Assembly: GCA_913031095.1 (NCBI GenBank)
Contig: CAJWGH010000005.1
Coordinates: forward strand, 1-20,697
Length of the DNA: 20,697 bases
Origin: an uncultured Chloroflexota bacterium
GTDB lineage: Bacteria; Chloroflexota; Dehalococcoidia; UBA3495
Reading direction: 5' to 3'
The notes under the pieces were generated by a model. It was not told the origin of the DNA and did not search any database. It saw only the letters and a program-made list of their open reading frames with translations. Within the stretch, counting starts at the first letter, position 1. Every line of letters begins with the position of its first letter. A program made the translations under genes and the position numbers. Shown one piece after another: positions 7,254 to 15,317 of this stretch.

Positions 7254-8225
7254 ATGTCTGAGCTGTTAGGCCTTGGTTGTTCCCACGGACCCATCATACT
7301 CACGCCGCCCGAAGCCTGGCACAAGAGCCGGGAGCGAATCTTCGGACGCAATCCCAACTTCCAAGCGCCGCCCGAGCTGGTCAACGAACTAGGGGATGAC
7401 AATGGCCTAACCCAGGACCGTATAGACCAGCAGAAGGTCGTTGAAGCTTTCGGGGTTATGCGGGACCGTCTCCACGAGTGGAACCCTGACGTCGTCATGG
7501 TGATAGGTGACGACCAATCAGAGAATTTTAAGCAGGATAACCTGCCTCCCTTCTGCCTCTACACGGGAGACGAGGTGGATGGATACCCCTTCCGCAACAT
7601 AGGTGGCAGCAACAATAGTTGGGATGCCGCAGCCGAGACCAAGTTCACCTTCCAGTGTCCGCAGCGCTTTTCCAAAGACATGCGTAACTTCCTGATCCGA
7701 GACGGTATCGATATGGCGACTTCGAGTGCCTTGAAGGGCTGGGATTGGGGCCTGGCTCACGCCATCATCAACCCTCTGGTTTACCTAGACCCAGAAGGGA
7801 AATTCCCTCTGCTGCCCCTCTTCGTGAATTGCTACGGGGAAGAGGCTGGCCCGGACTACCCGCCTCGGCCGACAGCCAAGCGCTGTTACGAGGTTGGGCT
7901 GTCCATACGCCGGTTCTTAGATACCAGAGCCGAGCGGGTGGCGATCGTTGCATCGTCGAGCTGGTCTCACAGTTTCCTGGCCCATAAGCACAACTGCTCG
8001 GCCATCGACTTGGAGACTGATCGGCGCTATCTGGATTTGGTTCGCCAAGGTCATGGCAGCCAACTGGCCGCGGTTACTCCCGAGGAACTACAGGACTCAG
8101 GAGACCATGAGATCTTGAACTGGATCATCGCTCTAGGAGTATTGGGCGACGTTCCAGCGGAGATAGTAGATGTTAGGGAATCGCACACCCAATTGGCATT
8201 CCGAGTGGCGGCCCTCTGGGGATAA
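7254..8225 (+). CDS. Class III (LigB-type) extradiol ring-cleavage dioxygenase
   Basis: A 323-residue LigB-fold protein. Family landmarks are CSHGP (H11), VIGDDQSENF (85-92), GLAHAI (H169), SSWSHS (H239) and HEILNW (E286). By comparison with LigB of protocatechuate 4,5-dioxygenase, H11, H239 and E286 correspond to iron/active-site positions, but the second histidine ligand (NDH in LigB) is read here as Q88 in DDQ. Such enzymes open catechol-type rings with O2 and Fe(II). An in-frame TTG at 7209 would add 15 residues, but ATG at 7254 has GGAG six bases upstream and gives the expected N-terminus. The luciferase-like gene follows after 66 bp in the same operon. No separate LigA-like small subunit is seen. 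Substrate unknown. Confidence 0.8.
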   Translation: MSELLGLGCSHGPIILTPPEAWHKSRERIFGRNPNFQAPPELVNELGDDNGLTQDRIDQQKVVEAFGVMRDRLHEWNPDVVMVIGDDQSENFKQDNLPPFCLYTGDEVDGYPFRNIGGSNNSWDAAAETKFTFQCPQRFSKDMRNFLIRDGIDMATSSALKGWDWGLAHAIINPLVYLDPEGKFPLLPLFVNCYGEEAGPDYPPRPTAKRCYEVGLSIRRFLDTRAERVAIVASSSWSHSFLAHKHNCSAIDLETDRRYLDLVRQGHGSQLAAVTPEELQDSGDHEILNWIIALGVLGDVPAEIVDVRESHTQLAFRVAALWG

Positions 8226-8291
8226 CCTAAACTTAAAGTAACAACTAGATGGCGAAAGACCCTGACGGGCCAACCCACCTCAGGAGGAAAG

Positions 8292-9374
8292 ATGCACTAC
8301 GGCCTAATCATGGAAGGCGACTACCGCTACGGGCACTCAGAAGAAGAGGCTTTTGATGAGGCCTTCGCCATGGCAGATGCCGCCGAAAACGGGGGCCTAG
8401 ACGGAATTTGGCTGGCCGAACGCCATTTCGCCGCGCCTCGCGGCCCGTTGGATACGATGGGAGCCGGGATCCCGTCGATCGTCTCAGTGCCGTTGATAAT
8501 GTCCGCTGCCATCGCAGCCCGGACAGAGCGCATCAGGATCGGCGCGGCAGTGAATGTTTTGCCTCTGAACCACCCCGTACGAATAGCCGAAGAGGTGGCC
8601 ACGGTGGATCAAATAAGCCGGGGCAGAGTCGATTTCGGCGTGGGCCGGAGCGGGTTCGCCAGGGCTTATGAGGGATATGACATCCCCTACGGAGAAAGCC
8701 GGGACCGGTTCCAGGAAAACCTGGAGATTATCCTGGCGGCCTGGAACAATGAGCGCTTCTCTTATTCGGGCAAGTACTATGACTTGAACGATGTGTGCGT
8801 CATCCCAAAGCCTCGTCAGAAGCCCCATCCTCCCTTGAGGATTGCCGCCACTACCAAGGAGACATTTCCTCAGGTAGGCGCGGCAGGGTATCCTGTATTT
8901 GTGGGCCTGAGAGGATTGGATAGGCCTGACTTGGTCAAGCTCCTTGAAGAGTACCGAAAGGCCTGGAAAGATGCCGGGCACCCGGGCAATGGGGACGTGT
9001 ACATCCGGATCCCGATCTACGTGGGTAGATCCAAACAAGAGGCTTATGACGAAGCCGAGGAAAGCACCATGCGTTCCTATCGGCGTTTAGCTCAGAACTT
9101 TAGCCTGTCGGCTGCCTCAGCCGGGACGGTCGCCTCAGAAGAGCGCGTGGTGCGGGGTGAGCGCCTTTCGGCGGTGACCTACGAGGAGTTGATCCGCGAC
9201 CGGCTGGCCTATGGAAGTCCCGAAGATGTAATCAGGCTGTTGAAAGAGATCACCAAAGAGATGGGTCTTTCGGGCATAGTTGCCGAAGCTAATGTTGGTG
9301 GACTGATTCCGCGGGAGAAGGTGGCAGCGTCCATCGACCTGTTCTGTAAAGAGGTTGTTCCTGCACTTCGCTAG
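8292..9374 (+). CDS. Luciferase-like (LLM class) flavin-dependent monooxygenase
   Basis: A 360-residue TIM-barrel oxidoreductase. LDGIWLAERHF (about 36-46), VNVLPLNHPVRIAEEVATVDQISRGRVDFGVGRSG (discontinuous motif, ~88-122) and the insertion after YDIPYGESRDRF are typical of bacterial luciferase-like enzymes that use reduced FMN. F420-dependent members share the fold, and an npdG gene nearby keeps that possible. These enzymes insert oxygen into alkanals, ketones, sulfonates or nitrogen heterocycles. A strong AGGAGG ribosome site precedes the ATG. It is co-transcribed with the extradiol dioxygenase, suggesting that both act on one pathway (inference). Expansion of this family is well known in SAR202 Chloroflexota. 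Confidence 0.88.
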   Translation: MHYGLIMEGDYRYGHSEEEAFDEAFAMADAAENGGLDGIWLAERHFAAPRGPLDTMGAGIPSIVSVPLIMSAAIAARTERIRIGAAVNVLPLNHPVRIAEEVATVDQISRGRVDFGVGRSGFARAYEGYDIPYGESRDRFQENLEIILAAWNNERFSYSGKYYDLNDVCVIPKPRQKPHPPLRIAATTKETFPQVGAAGYPVFVGLRGLDRPDLVKLLEEYRKAWKDAGHPGNGDVYIRIPIYVGRSKQEAYDEAEESTMRSYRRLAQNFSLSAASAGTVASEERVVRGERLSAVTYEELIRDRLAYGSPEDVIRLLKEITKEMGLSGIVAEANVGGLIPREKVAASIDLFCKEVVPALR

Positions 9375-9506
9375 TTGGAAAGATCACATTAGCCATAGCG
9401 ACGGGTATCGGATGCGCGCATTTCATTTGCTGCCATAGTTGCCGAAGGAATGTGGAGCTTGGTCCGTAAGGTTTGATTCGGAGCAGCGCGAGCTAAAACC
9501 CATCTC

Positions 9507-10271
9507 CTACGGATGTATCCTCGGCATCACGTAGTTATTGATCGCCACGGCCAGCCCATCGTCTGCCACAGAAGGGGCCACGAAGTCGGCTGCTTCCTTG
9601 ACCGCTTGTGGCGCGTCGCCCATGGCGATGCTGACTCCGCATGACACAAACATCGGCAGGTCGTTGTAGCTGTCTCCGACCGCCACCATGTTGCCAGGGT
9701 CGATGCCCAGGGTTTGACCGACCCGTGACACCCCGGTAGCTTTATCGACCCCGGCCAGAGTGAAGTCCACTGCCCACAGTCCGTTATATGGCAGCACCGC
9801 TTTGGTCACAGTCATCTGGTCGTGGTCTCTAAAGTGACTGGCCAAGGTATCGGCTGTGTCTTCATCCATGTCTAGGGCTGAGACGCGGATCAGGTGCCAA
9901 TTGGGGACGTCGTCAAAGGTGCTGGCGGTCCCGTCGGCGTGGGTAGCCACGAAGGCAGCGCCCATCTCTCTGAGTTTGGTTATCACTACCTCGGCGCTGG
10001 CCGGGCCTAACGGCGCAGTCCAAGTCGAAACACCTTGGATCGGGTCAAGTATATTGGCCCCTCCGTCGCACAGTTGTGGTGTGGTCAGGCTTAACTTCCC
10101 GGCATATCGCAGCGCATCAGCCGGCTCTCTACCGGTGGCTAAGAAAACAGGTATGTGTCTTACCAAGCGGGCGATGGCCTCTTGGACTGCCCGGGATATC
10201 TTTTCATCCGGGCCAATGACAGTGCCGTCTAGGTCCAGGGCTGCTGCCAGGATAGAAGAACTGTTGAGCAT
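9507..10271 (-). CDS. Cof-type HAD-superfamily phosphatase
   Basis: A 254-residue HAD IIB phosphatase. Motif I is ALDLDGTVIG (D13 and D15 as nucleophile and acid), motif II FLATGR, motif III around GVDKATG, and motif IV MVAVGDSYNDLPMF. A large cap lies between motifs II and III, as in Cof/YidA proteins, which dephosphorylate sugar phosphates, pyridoxal phosphate or flavin precursors. GTG and ATG codons are adjacent at the start (10274 and 10271); ATG with AAGGA 5 bases upstream is preferred. It stands alone, convergent with the luciferase-like gene across a 132-bp gap in which I see no gene or clear terminator. Confidence 0.85.
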   Translation of the reverse strand: MLNSSSILAAALDLDGTVIGPDEKISRAVQEAIARLVRHIPVFLATGREPADALRYAGKLSLTTPQLCDGGANILDPIQGVSTWTAPLGPASAEVVITKLREMGAAFVATHADGTASTFDDVPNWHLIRVSALDMDEDTADTLASHFRDHDQMTVTKAVLPYNGLWAVDFTLAGVDKATGVSRVGQTLGIDPGNMVAVGDSYNDLPMFVSCGVSIAMGDAPQAVKEAADFVAPSVADDGLAVAINNYVMPRIHP

Positions 10272-10330
10272 CACGTCCTTGTGCGCCGGTATTAGTAGGG
10301 TGATTCTACATGACTGTGATTCGGACTAAC

Positions 10331-10364
10331 GAAAAAGAAAGGCCCCCGGGATGTCCGGAGGCCT
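10331..10364 (-). terminator. Intrinsic terminator after the VOC dioxygenase-like gene
   Basis: GGCCCCCGG (10341-10349) and CCGGAGGCC (10355-10363) form a 9-bp stem with one mismatch around a 5-base loop. On the minus strand it is followed by CTTTCTTTTTC, a U-rich tail. It lies 30 bp after the stop of the gene ending at 10394. Confidence 0.8.
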
Positions 10365-10393
10365 CTTGGTCCATGCTTTGTTGAGAATGTGGT

Positions 10394-10849
10394 CTATTTG
10401 AAGACCAACTCTGTGTTCTTGCGCTCTGGACTACGCATAAGAGCTAGGCCTTCAGCCGGGTCTTCTTGTGAGTTGCAGTACAACTCGATCCCGTTGCCTT
10501 CCGGGTCTTTGATGTAGATGCTGCGAGTCATGCCGTGGTCGGTGGTTCGCAGTTCGGAATCCTCGAAGTACGACTGGAGCTTGTGGTAGTACTCAGTGAG
10601 CTCTTCAAAGTCGGCGACTTCTATGGCCATGTGGTTCAGGCCGACATCGCCGTCGGCGGTATCGGCTGCGCCTTCAGGAGCCTGGAAGATGGCCAGGTCG
10701 TGGTGCATCTCACCCGCGGTCAGGAAGGTGCCGAAGCCTGGGCGCTCAAGAGCGATATCAAATCCGATGACATCGGTGTAGAACTTAGTGGCTGCGTCAA
10801 GGTCTTTGGCGTTGATGACCAGATGGCCGATTCTCGTGGGTTTAGGCAT
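10394..10849 (-). CDS. VOC protein, catechol 2,3-dioxygenase-like
   Basis: A 151-residue single-module VOC protein. IGHLVINAKDLDAATKFYTDVIGF opens the first half, LNHMAIEVADFEEL (72-85) the second, and DHGMTRSIYIKDPEGNGIELY closes it. H9, H73 and E122 form the expected 2-His-1-carboxylate metal site. The closing motif is characteristic of one-domain relatives of catechol 2,3-dioxygenase, though glyoxalases share it. It could cleave a hydroxylated ring made by the adjacent HpaB-type enzyme, which is transcribed in the same direction just upstream (inference). ATG start with AGGAGG. It has its own promoter (10933-10961) and terminator. Confidence 0.82.
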   Translation of the reverse strand: MPKPTRIGHLVINAKDLDAATKFYTDVIGFDIALERPGFGTFLTAGEMHHDLAIFQAPEGAADTADGDVGLNHMAIEVADFEELTEYYHKLQSYFEDSELRTTDHGMTRSIYIKDPEGNGIELYCNSQEDPAEGLALMRSPERKNTELVFK

Positions 10850-10932
10850 ATCAGTCCTCCTATATCTGCCCGGAAACCAGGCTACTGTAGATGGGGTCTT
10901 GCGTTACTATATTGGCAATTGTTGTTCGTAAT

Positions 10933-10961
10933 ACTATACCTTTTTGCCACTCATATTCCAA
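10933..10961 (-). promoter_or_regulatory. Predicted promoter of the VOC dioxygenase-like gene
   Basis: On the minus strand TTGGAA (10961-10956) and TATAGT (10938-10933) are 17 bp apart. The site lies 15 bp beyond the HpaB-type gene's stop, so the VOC gene can be expressed alone; the leader is ~77 bases. Confidence 0.6.
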
Positions 10962-10975
10962 GGGGTTAGTCGGTA

Positions 10976-12430
10976 TTACCCTTCACGCTCTAGGAACTGC
11001 TGAACCCGGTCCATCGCAGCGGTCTTATTGTAGCCCTGGTAGAGTAGCATGGTGTTTCGCACTGGGTCTCCGCCGAAGAAACGTTCGTAGAGCGTTTGCC
11101 GACCGCCAAACGCGCTGCAGGCTACGTCCCAGGCTAGGTGGAATAACCTCACCCGATCTCGCGCATCCGTGGAATCCGTAGCCAGGTACTTCTCCAGTTC
11201 AGGCGCTATCTCTGCGGTAAAGTCGGCTTCAGACGGTAAACCCATCAGGCTGCTGGAGCCGAGGAGTTGTACTATCGCGGCCATCTGAGGGTACATGGTC
11301 CCAGAGAACATAGCCCTGGCAGCGGTCAAAGGTCCGAATGCCGGGCACATCACTCCCCATTCGTTCAGCTTTGCGTCGGCTTCGGCGGCGCGCACGCAGG
11401 CTTTCATCATCTCCAGATTGACTATGATCTCACCGATCCGCTCTTGAACATGGGGCACCTGTGTTGATCCCAAGGTCTCGGCCATGAGGGAGGTTAGTCC
11501 CAGCAGGAATTCTGTCTTGACTACCGTGCGGTTGACCACCTGGTGCCCGGTATGCGAGGTGGACTGCGTTGCCGCAGCGAAGTTGTTGCAGAGGTCCACG
11601 TCTCCCAGCAGAAACACCCGCTCCCAGGGTACGAAGACGTTGTCGAAAAAGACCAGAGCGTCCATCTCCTCGAACCTCGAACCCAGAGGATGGTCGAAAT
11701 TGGATCGGCTCATGTCGAGACTTTCCCTGCATATGAATTTCATACCTGGAGTGGCGCAGGGCAGAGCGAATGAGAACGCCTGTTTTTTGGCTTCTTCGCC
11801 TAGCAGATGGGTGCGGGTTGGATAGACGGCTATCTCATCTGATATTGGGCCTAGTGTAGCCAATATGCGGCTGCCGTGCACCAGTATTCCGGAATCGGTC
11901 TCTTTCACCACGGTTAACGCAACTTGGTCTTCAAGCTTGTCTAGCACCGAAGGGTTACGGCTGCGTTGCAGGTTCACCAAAGTGTGGGTCAGAGTCAGGT
12001 CGTTCTCCCGGATGTACTCGTGGTAACGCAGTACATTGTCTTTGGAGTCGCAGCGGTTGGCCGAGAAGTATTCGGCCGAGCCGGCCCAGCCTGAGATTGC
12101 GCAGTTCAAGAAATCCGGGGTCCGGGCCATCATGCCACAGCTCTCCCACGCCCAGGCGGTCATCATATCCCTGCGTTTCACCAAGTCATTTATGGTTTTG
12201 GGAACGATGAACGACAGCCCGACAGGATCGCCCGATGTGGGAGACTCGAACGTCATGGCGTTCTTAGCGTTTGGGTTGTGCTGTAGGTCGTAGAGGCTGG
12301 CCAGAGAGCGCACGCCGTTTTGGAAGGCCGGATGGGTCGTAACATCCTCGACCTTCTCGCCACCGATCCAGACTTCTGCAGGATTCTCAGACAGTTTATC
12401 GATGTATTGCTGCCCTGAGCGAGCAGGCAT
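10976..12430 (-). CDS. HpaB/PvcC-type flavin-dependent aromatic hydroxylase, oxygenase component
   Basis: A 484-residue protein of the 4-hydroxyphenylacetate 3-hydroxylase oxygenase family. It opens with SGQQYIDKLSENPAEVWIGGEKVEDVT, the typical N-terminal region, and contains NFDHPLGSRFEEMDALVFFD followed by NVFVPWERVFL, a family hallmark near the flavin site. Length is normal (about 480-520). Relatives hydroxylate phenols ortho to the hydroxyl using FADH2 delivered by a separate reductase; none is adjacent, but a flavin reductase is encoded at 18668. The ATG follows GGAG, and a strong promoter sits at 12482-12510. The gene is divergent from the alcohol dehydrogenase. Actual substrate unknown. 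Confidence 0.88.
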   Translation of the reverse strand: MPARSGQQYIDKLSENPAEVWIGGEKVEDVTTHPAFQNGVRSLASLYDLQHNPNAKNAMTFESPTSGDPVGLSFIVPKTINDLVKRRDMMTAWAWESCGMMARTPDFLNCAISGWAGSAEYFSANRCDSKDNVLRYHEYIRENDLTLTHTLVNLQRSRNPSVLDKLEDQVALTVVKETDSGILVHGSRILATLGPISDEIAVYPTRTHLLGEEAKKQAFSFALPCATPGMKFICRESLDMSRSNFDHPLGSRFEEMDALVFFDNVFVPWERVFLLGDVDLCNNFAAATQSTSHTGHQVVNRTVVKTEFLLGLTSLMAETLGSTQVPHVQERIGEIIVNLEMMKACVRAAEADAKLNEWGVMCPAFGPLTAARAMFSGTMYPQMAAIVQLLGSSSLMGLPSEADFTAEIAPELEKYLATDSTDARDRVRLFHLAWDVACSAFGGRQTLYERFFGGDPVRNTMLLYQGYNKTAAMDRVQQFLEREG

Positions 12431-12481
12431 GGAACAATCTCCAAATCGGCCATCTTAACGGCCTGATTCCAAGTTGAGGCG

Positions 12482-12510
12482 AGTGTAGCAGTGGCCCTAT
12501 GAGGTGTCAA
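12482..12510 (-). promoter_or_regulatory. Strong predicted promoter of the HpaB-type gene
   Basis: On the minus strand a perfect TTGACA (12510-12505) is separated by 17 bp from TACACT (12487-12482). The leader is about 45 bases. Confidence 0.7.
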
Positions 12511-12582
12511 AACGTTTGGGAACGCAATCCATTTCATCAGAACGGCAAGCGCACTGGCACCTACTCGAGTATCGATTCCCTA

Positions 12583-12611
12583 TTGGTTGTGGTATGTTAC
12601 CGCCGTAATAT
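12583..12611 (+). promoter_or_regulatory. Predicted promoter of the alcohol dehydrogenase operon
   Basis: TTGGTT (12583-12588) and TAATAT (12606-12611) are exactly 17 bp apart. It faces away from the HpaB-type promoter ~70 bp to the left, so the 249-bp gap holds two divergent promoters that one regulator could control (inference). Confidence 0.6.
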
Positions 12612-12628
12612 CGGCCTCGTGATGGCCA

Positions 12629-12661
12629 GGGTCTAATGTGTTTGTGATAAGACCCATTAGA
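12629..12661 (+). promoter_or_regulatory. Overlapping inverted repeats in the leader of the dehydrogenase operon
   Basis: Two stems share bases and cannot form together: GGGTCT (12629-12634) with AGACCC (12650-12655), and TCTAATG (12632-12638) with CATTAGA (12655-12661). They lie between the predicted transcript start and the AGGAGG ribosome site. They could be an operator or a two-state leader; no known riboswitch is recognised. Confidence 0.4.
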
Positions 12662-12679
12662 CAGTAGTAGGAGGAATGC

Positions 12680-13786
12680 ATGAAAGGTCGCGTTGTTGTC
12701 TGCAAGGAATACGGCAAACCCTTTGTTATCGAAGAATACGACGTGCCTGAGCCCGCTCCCGGCGCAGTCATACTCCGCATGACTCAAGCTGGCGTCTGCG
12801 GTTCAGACCTGCACACCTGGCGAGGTGACCAGAACAATCGTGACCTGCCTCTGCCGCCCACCGGCCGAGCCATGGGCCATGAGGGCACAGGCGTCATTGA
12901 GATTCTTGGAGAAGGCGTCGAGACAGACTCCGCTGGAGCTCCTATTAAGAAGGGAGACCGTGTCATCTACGCCGCCGTCTTCCCCTGCTACCACTGCCGC
13001 CAGTGCTTAAAGGGCAACACCAACTGGTGCATGAACCGTAACTATCCTGCCGCTGGAGTCTGGCCCTATTTCGTGGCGACCTACTCGGATTACCTCTATT
13101 TGCCAGATCGCCATCCCTTCTTCAAGGTGCCCGACGAGTTGGACGACAATATCTTGGGGCCGGTGAACTGCGCTATGGGCACTGTCACCACTGGACTAAT
13201 CAGGGCCCAAGCCGGTGAGGGTGACTATGTGGTGATCCAGGGAGCCGGCGGACTAGGCATCCATGCCACTGCCATGGCCAAAGAAATGGGCGCAGACCGG
13301 GTGATCGTCATGGATCGCCTTGAGAACCGCCTGGAACTCGCGGAGCAATTCGGTGCCGATTACACCATAAATATCGAGGAATTCAATACGCCCGAGACCA
13401 GACTTAGCCGGGTTAGGGAACTGACCGACGGCCGCGGTGCCGACGTGGTCATGGAATTGGTGGGCAGGGCCGAACTGCTGGCTGAAGGCATCGACATGCT
13501 CAGCAATGGCGGTACGTTCGTCGAGATTGGCGACATCGTCCGAGGCAAAGAGGTGTCTATAGACCCATCTAAGTTGCTTACCGGCAAGAACATCGTCGGC
13601 TCTCTGATGTACAAGCCGGAGCTGCTACCCAGACTGCTTAACTTCCTTGTTAGAAAGCAAGAATCGTTGCCATTCGAAAAGATAGTCTCGCATACCTTCC
13701 CGCTGGCCGAGGTTAACGACGCGTTTGCTCAGGCGGAATGGGACCAGAGCCAGACACCCATCACCAGGGCGATGCTCGTTCCGTAA
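12680..13786 (+). CDS. Zinc-dependent alcohol dehydrogenase (MDR family)
   Basis: A 368-residue medium-chain dehydrogenase. AGVCGSDLHTW gives the catalytic zinc ligand C40, GHEGTG gives H67/E68, and C164 in VNCAMGT is in place for the third ligand. The structural zinc set is C103, C106, C109 and C117 (CYHCRQCLKGNTNWC). GAGGLG (188-193) is the NAD(P)-binding turn, followed by VIVMDR ending strand 2, whose Asp suits NAD. It would oxidise an alcohol or reduce a carbonyl. Start ATG with AGGAGG. The acyl-CoA-dehydrogenase-fold gene begins 44 bp downstream in the same operon. Confidence 0.9.
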   Translation: MKGRVVVCKEYGKPFVIEEYDVPEPAPGAVILRMTQAGVCGSDLHTWRGDQNNRDLPLPPTGRAMGHEGTGVIEILGEGVETDSAGAPIKKGDRVIYAAVFPCYHCRQCLKGNTNWCMNRNYPAAGVWPYFVATYSDYLYLPDRHPFFKVPDELDDNILGPVNCAMGTVTTGLIRAQAGEGDYVVIQGAGGLGIHATAMAKEMGADRVIVMDRLENRLELAEQFGADYTINIEEFNTPETRLSRVRELTDGRGADVVMELVGRAELLAEGIDMLSNGGTFVEIGDIVRGKEVSIDPSKLLTGKNIVGSLMYKPELLPRLLNFLVRKQESLPFEKIVSHTFPLAEVNDAFAQAEWDQSQTPITRAMLVP

Positions 13787-13830
13787 GTCTTGTATTCGGT
13801 TTAATTAATAGAAAATCCGAGAGGATGGTG

Positions 13831-15021
13831 ATGGGGGCAAAGGACAAACAGCTGCCGGTCCTGATTCAGCCAAGGGAGGAACTGGTAGAAGCAGCCAGAA
13901 AGGCAGCCGTTCGAATCGCCGGGCGTGCGTCTGGAGCCGACCGGGAACGACGGGTACCTATGGAGAATATTCAGGACCTCCATGAGGCTGGACTTCTGAC
14001 CGTCGTCATACCCCGCGACCTGGGTGGCACTGAGGCTGACTTGGTGACCCAGGTGGCCATCTATGAATTGATCGGCGGCGCTTGCGCATCCACTGCGTGG
14101 GTCATGGGGAACCACTCGGTTTTCTGCACCAGAGCTATGGGTATGATGGGCAAGGACTCCGATTTCCTGATCAGAGACGTAGTGGACAACGGCGCGTTGA
14201 TCTCCCACGCAGCTATCCCTGGTGGCGACACCAAGCCTGCCTCTGGTGGGTTTATAGCTTCTGGACGGTGGCCATTCGTCAGTGGATCCAATATCTCCAC
14301 CTGGATGTTCCTTAGCACGATGGTTGAGGGCGAAAACCGCTTCATGATCGTGCCCACCAGCCAGCCGGGGCTGATTATAGAGCCTACCTGGCAGGCGATG
14401 GCCGCACGTGGCTCCATGACCAATGACGTACTTCTGGACAAAGTGTTTGTCTCTGAGGACATGGCCCCTATCGCTAGACGCCCTGCTCCACATGAACCAT
14501 GGCTTCCCAACGGCCCGGCGGCGCTCAAGGTGCCAACCAAGGCCAGGGTCTGGATGTCCGGCATGATGCTGGGCGTAGCCCAGGCCGCTTTAGATGACAC
14601 TATAGAGTTTGGTAAAGCACGGAGCATGACAGTTGGCGGCGGCTCCCGGAGCAGCATGCCTGGGAATCAGTTCGCCGTGGCTGATGCTGCAATGGGCATC
14701 GAGGCAGGCCGCGCGTTTCTTGTCCAAGAAGCAAGGTCCATCACGACCAAATCCATAGTCGGCGAAGACTTCATCCCCGAAGATGCTGCTCGCATGGAGA
14801 TGGCCGGGCTCGTTGCTAGGGAAAACGCCCAGAAAGCCGTTGACCGGCTCTTTAGCATTCGCGGCGCCAATGGCCTCTTCGAGTCAGGAACATTCGAGAG
14901 ATACTACCGAGATGTCCGCATGGGTACTCTCCACGCTGTAACCGCCCCCGATCTGGTGCGTGAAGAGGTTGGCAAGCATATATTTGGTATTCCGTCGGAC
15001 GTACAACCGCGCTGGGCGTGA
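13831..15021 (+). CDS. Acyl-CoA-dehydrogenase-fold flavin monooxygenase (HsaA/DszC-like group D)
   Basis: A 396-residue protein of the acyl-CoA dehydrogenase fold. HEAGLLTVVIPRDLGG, GACASTAWVMGNH, ASGRWPFVSGSNISTW and the C-terminal YYRDVRMGTLHAV are closer to the two-component monooxygenases HsaA, DszC and relatives than to true acyl-CoA dehydrogenases. The usual catalytic Glu of dehydrogenases is not evident. Such enzymes use reduced flavin from a reductase to hydroxylate phenols or oxidise sulfur or nitrogen groups. Frame is open upstream into the dehydrogenase gene, but ATG at 13831 has AGAGG six bases before it; ATG at 13825 is also possible. Reads into the terminator at 15040. Confidence 0.82.
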   Translation: MGAKDKQLPVLIQPREELVEAARKAAVRIAGRASGADRERRVPMENIQDLHEAGLLTVVIPRDLGGTEADLVTQVAIYELIGGACASTAWVMGNHSVFCTRAMGMMGKDSDFLIRDVVDNGALISHAAIPGGDTKPASGGFIASGRWPFVSGSNISTWMFLSTMVEGENRFMIVPTSQPGLIIEPTWQAMAARGSMTNDVLLDKVFVSEDMAPIARRPAPHEPWLPNGPAALKVPTKARVWMSGMMLGVAQAALDDTIEFGKARSMTVGGGSRSSMPGNQFAVADAAMGIEAGRAFLVQEARSITTKSIVGEDFIPEDAARMEMAGLVARENAQKAVDRLFSIRGANGLFESGTFERYYRDVRMGTLHAVTAPDLVREEVGKHIFGIPSDVQPRWA

Positions 15022-15039
15022 TTACTTAAGTACTAAGGA

Positions 15040-15083
15040 ATAAAAAAACCTCGCCCTAGGAATGGGACGAGGCCTTTTTATTA
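15040..15083. terminator. Bidirectional intrinsic terminator between convergent units
   Basis: CCTCGCCC and GGGACGAGG pair (one bulged base) around a short loop, flanked by TAAAAAAA on the left and CCTTTTTATTA on the right. Each strand therefore ends in a T-run. It terminates the dehydrogenase/monooxygenase operon on + and the desulforedoxin-like pair on -. Confidence 0.85.
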
Positions 15084-15125
15084 TCAGGTCCAAAAAAAGC
15101 GAAAATTCGTTTGTGGCGGTGGTGT

Positions 15126-15269
15126 TTAGTCAGAAGAGGGTAGCTTCCGTGGCTCTTGTAACTCCATATCCGTCTCGCAGCAAATTATCTCGCCATCGCC
15201 GCTCTTAGTGCAGAGCACACTGCTGCCGCATTTTTCACATGTGTAACGTTTGCCAAGTTGGTTGGCCAT
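15126..15269 (-). CDS. Desulforedoxin-like mini-protein, copy 1
   Basis: A 47-residue protein beginning MANQLGKRYTCEKCG, with C11, C14, C30 and C31 in the spacing C-x2-C-x15-C-C. This is the iron-binding pattern of desulforedoxin and of the N-terminal domain of desulfoferrodoxin, which hold a rubredoxin-like Fe(Cys)4 centre; zinc is also possible. It has an extra cysteine (C20) and a ~10-residue charged tail absent from copy 2. The ATG is preceded by GGAGGA with 7 bases of spacing, strongly supporting translation. It is the second gene of a two-gene unit, 48 bp after copy 2, and runs to the bidirectional terminator. Role probably electron transfer or redox protection (inference). Confidence 0.75.
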   Translation of the reverse strand: MANQLGKRYTCEKCGSSVLCTKSGDGEIICCETDMELQEPRKLPSSD

Positions 15270-15317
15270 TCGGCGGTCCTCCGTGAAGGATTATGGGGTT
15301 GGTTCTGTCTGACTCGC

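Noticed and set aside
9412..9421. Palindrome ATGCGCGCAT in the gap between convergent genes
   Set aside because: Too short, with no T-run and no matching partner elsewhere in the window.
13738..13830. Upstream extension of the acyl-CoA-dehydrogenase-fold gene overlapping the alcohol dehydrogenase
   Set aside because: It would overlap the previous gene's coding end; the ATG at 13831 has a well-placed AGAGG and the family-like start.
13801..14493. Long minus-strand frame of 230 codons opposite the monooxygenase gene
   Set aside because: It is a shadow of a well-supported plus-strand gene, with unlikely amino-acid composition and no family resemblance.
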